Source: Bacteroidales bacterium
GTDB lineage: Bacteria; Bacteroidota; Bacteroidia; Bacteroidales; UBA3824
Direction of reading: 5' to 3'
Assembly: GCA_017645985.1 (NCBI GenBank)
Contig: JAGCNK010000186.1
Span: forward strand, 1-15,170
Length of the DNA: 15,170 nt
The notes under the pieces were generated by a model, which worked only from the letters and a program-made list of their open reading frames with translations, was not told the DNA's origin and ran no database searches. This document shows positions 13,288 to 15,170 of this stretch, piece by piece (the stretch's first letter is position 1; each line of letters opens with the position of its first letter). Made by a program: the position numbers and the translations under genes.

Positions 13288-14961
13288 CTATTTTTCAAGA
13301 ATATTCACCAGATACTTGATCATCTCGTCGCTGTACGATGCGTTTAGACTGCTGCGGTTGAGATGAATCACATACTCCTTGGGCGCGTTGATAAGCGAGA
13401 ATGCCGCAAATCCGGCGTGCGGAGGACAGTCGTCGTCGAAAAGCGTGCTGACAAAGAATGTGCGGCAGTCGATATCTCTAACCATATCAAGCACATCGGT
13501 CATACGGAGCACCTTCATCACATCGTCGAAGGTGTGGGTGTTGTTGTAATAGTCCAGATAGCTGTCGATTTTGATGCGGTACATCGGACGGGTCTTTAAG
13601 AAATGCTCGATATCGCACAAAAACGGATTGAAATATGCCAACGCCGCTATCCTACCCTTGCACAGTGCTGCTGTGGCAAGAGCAAGTCCGCCGCCCTGAC
13701 CGCTGCCGGTTACAGCTATGCGGCTGTTGTCGAAATGGTAATCCTGGGTGATAAAGTCGACAGCGCGGAGGCAGTCCATATAAATGCCACGGTACGAATT
13801 GTCTTGCAAATCATAAATCTTCCAGCCCCAGATACCGGGACCGCCCTCCTTCTGAGGATCAAACTCGTCGCGGCTGATGCCGTGTCCCCTAACGCAGAGA
13901 AACATCTCGGCAATATTTGGATAGCGGTACGACCTTTTTACCACATCGCTGAAATCCTCGTTGTGGTTAGGCAGGTGCAGTATCACAGGATTTTCCTTGC
14001 GGTTGCGGGGAAGAAAAAGATACGCACGAATGGTAACATCGCCAATAGACTGAAACTCAACCACAAAACCATCCTTTTCGCCACGGCTGAGACTGTCAAC
14101 CTTGTGCATGGTGTAATAGGGGTCGATAAGGTCGAGCTCCTCAATTGCTTTTTGCCAATATTCCGAATATCCGTCAACAGGCTGCGGACGGCAGGCTATC
14201 TGCTGAGGGTTGTACGAAATCCACTGCGTGGCACCAGCCTCGTCGCCGCCGGTAAGATACGAGCAGCACTGATAAAAACCAGGAGCAAGTCCGTCTAAAC
14301 GTACAGGCACATTGCCCTCGGCGGGCTTTTTGATGCGCTGATGGTGGTAGTAAACCTTTTGATTAAACTCGTTGAACACAGCTATCTCCAAATTCTGCTT
14401 AACCGTGCTGTTCCATTTGACATTAAAAGTAGGAACAGAATCGACAAAAAGATGGTTTTTGGGAGCTATCTCAATATCCACCTCCGACGCGGAGACCATA
14501 CCCTCGAGCTGGCACACATTGCTGCCCTCGCCGGCGGTGCGTGTAAACTGACGTGCATAGATAAATGCGTGATTAGTGCCTGCCACAAGCACCGACAAAG
14601 GCACTTCCACCATTTTGCGGCCAGCCTGACCTGCTAGATTGTCCACAGCCTTGTAGCCGTTGATAACCAGCGAATCTATCTGGCACTGCATATTGAGAGT
14701 CAACGAGAGATCCTTGCCCGCAAGGAGTTTCAGCTGTTTTTTGGCAACGTTGAAATTGGATGCGAAAACCACTCCTCCAGTCAGGTCGCACAGCCCCTGG
14801 CTCTGCCACGAGCGGTTAAAGTCGATACTGTCGGACTCCACAGTCTTGTCGGCAGACTGGATTTTCCACCTTATCGGAAAAAAGTTTTGCGCCGTTGCCG
14901 CCGCTGATATTAATGTTATTACTAAGAGATTAAGAGCTTTTTTGATAAAAATGTGTTTCAT
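13288..14961 (-). CDS. Secreted CE7-type acetyl esterase-like protein (AXE1 fold)
   Basis: This 557-residue protein has a signal peptide (residues 1-25, ending ATAQ), an N-terminal beta-rich region (about 30-255) and a C-terminal alpha/beta-hydrolase of the acetyl-xylan-esterase/cephalosporin-deacetylase family (about 260-557). The family marks are VRGHGIS (357-363), RGIYMDCLRAVDFI (391-404), GSGQGGGLALATAAL (419-433) with nucleophile S420, and FDDDCPPHAGFAAF (508-521) with acid D509. The catalytic His should stand 11 residues after the Pro of the PKE motif (P527), but S538 is there. The protein may therefore be inactive or use another His such as H533. It probably acts in the periplasm or on the cell surface on an acetylated sugar. 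The start lies 13 bp after a histidine kinase gene, so the two are likely co-transcribed. Confidence 0.8.
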   Translation of the reverse strand: MKHIFIKKALNLLVITLISAAATAQNFFPIRWKIQSADKTVESDSIDFNRSWQSQGLCDLTGGVVFASNFNVAKKQLKLLAGKDLSLTLNMQCQIDSLVINGYKAVDNLAGQAGRKMVEVPLSVLVAGTNHAFIYARQFTRTAGEGSNVCQLEGMVSASEVDIEIAPKNHLFVDSVPTFNVKWNSTVKQNLEIAVFNEFNQKVYYHHQRIKKPAEGNVPVRLDGLAPGFYQCCSYLTGGDEAGATQWISYNPQQIACRPQPVDGYSEYWQKAIEELDLIDPYYTMHKVDSLSRGEKDGFVVEFQSIGDVTIRAYLFLPRNRKENPVILHLPNHNEDFSDVVKRSYRYPNIAEMFLCVRGHGISRDEFDPQKEGGPGIWGWKIYDLQDNSYRGIYMDCLRAVDFITQDYHFDNSRIAVTGSGQGGGLALATAALCKGRIAALAYFNPFLCDIEHFLKTRPMYRIKIDSYLDYYNNTHTFDDVMKVLRMTDVLDMVRDIDCRTFFVSTLFDDDCPPHAGFAAFSLINAPKEYVIHLNRSSLNASYSDEMIKYLVNILEK

Positions 14962-14974
14962 ATTCTAAATTCGG

Positions 14975-15170
14975 TTATCCGTTGTTAGGAAACGAGATAA
15001 TAAACTTGCTACCCTTTCCTATTTCAGATTCTATCTTGATGTGTCCATTGTGACGGCTCAAAAACTCCTTGCAAATCAGCAGTCCCATGCCCGAGCCTTG
15101 TTCGCCCGCCGTGCCGGCAGTTGAGCGGTTTCGGCTTACCACAAGCAGCTTGTCGACAGTTTCCTGCGAC
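14975..15170 (-). CDS. Sensor histidine kinase, C-terminal part, runs off right edge
   Basis: The open minus-strand frame reads to the window edge and ends at TAA (14977-14975). The visible 64 residues form the end of a HATPase domain: RSTAGTAGEQGSGMGLLICK is the G2 ATP-lid region, followed by HNGHIKIESEIGKGSKFIIS, the last strands of the fold. It is the last domain of the protein, so there is no receiver domain behind it. The sensor part and the partner regulator are outside the window. It lies 13 bp upstream of the esterase gene on the same strand. Confidence 0.88.
   Translation of the reverse strand, partial: SQETVDKLLVVSRNRSTAGTAGEQGSGMGLLICKEFLSRHNGHIKIESEIGKGSKFIISFPNNG

Noticed and set aside
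13262..13300. Possible terminator between the convergent M16-like and esterase genes
   Set aside because: Only a short A/T stem with a mismatched interior can be drawn; not convincing.
13603..14298. Long plus-strand open frame opposite the esterase gene
   Set aside because: Shadow of a strongly coding frame; no signal, domain or promoter of its own.

Overview
The window reads as a Bacteroidales chromosome (Bacteroides/Muribaculaceae/Prevotella-like; I cannot place the genus). The evidence is a UpxY-type NusG paralogue heading a surface-polysaccharide operon, an lpxB gene, typical Bacteroidetes envelope proteins, and repeated matches to the Bacteroidetes sigma-ABfr promoter pattern (TTTG, about 20 bp, TAnnTTTG) just upstream of chosen start codons. 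The left third (1-5500) is AT-richer and looks like an accessory capsule/exopolysaccharide locus. The right two thirds have a higher GC content and look like ordinary chromosome.

Polysaccharide locus (1-5455). On the minus strand upxY (3547-3002) is followed by a 338-bp gap, then a Panacea/DUF4065 antitoxin-like gene and a PemK/MazF-like toxin gene, then an 85-codon severed head of a Wzx flippase, then a second, diverged antitoxin-toxin pair, then the intact start of a flippase that runs off the left edge. Each pair has its own textbook promoter and is fused tightly to the flippase head behind it. The two flippase heads are about 82% identical in DNA by hand count, with mostly silent changes, while the toxin-like proteins are far more different. 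This suggests cassette stacking by recombination at the flippase 5' end rather than a simple recent duplication. Divergent from upxY lies a Wzy-like polymerase gene (3668-5455) that carries an apparent jelly-roll, carbohydrate-binding-like domain in its large extracytoplasmic loop.

Right of a bidirectional terminator (5457-5486) are a fatty-acyl-CoA ligase and its XRE-cupin regulator in one operon (minus), a divergent membrane-anchored protein with two Tim44-like halves (plus), an 11-unit 7-bp repeat array that runs into the 3' end of lpxB (minus), a small outer-membrane barrel with a His/Asp-rich loop (plus), a secreted M16-like protein without the zinc motif (plus), a secreted CE7-type esterase that lacks the expected catalytic histidine (minus), and, 13 bp upstream of the esterase, the C-terminus of a sensor histidine kinase that runs off the right edge.

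Functional links are clear only within units: the polysaccharide operon (regulator, flippase, polymerase), the regulator-ligase pair, and probably kinase plus esterase. The observations most worth following are the stacked toxin-antitoxin/flippase cassettes, the polymerase with an inserted carbohydrate-binding-like domain, and the small frameshifted ORF in the upxY downstream gap.
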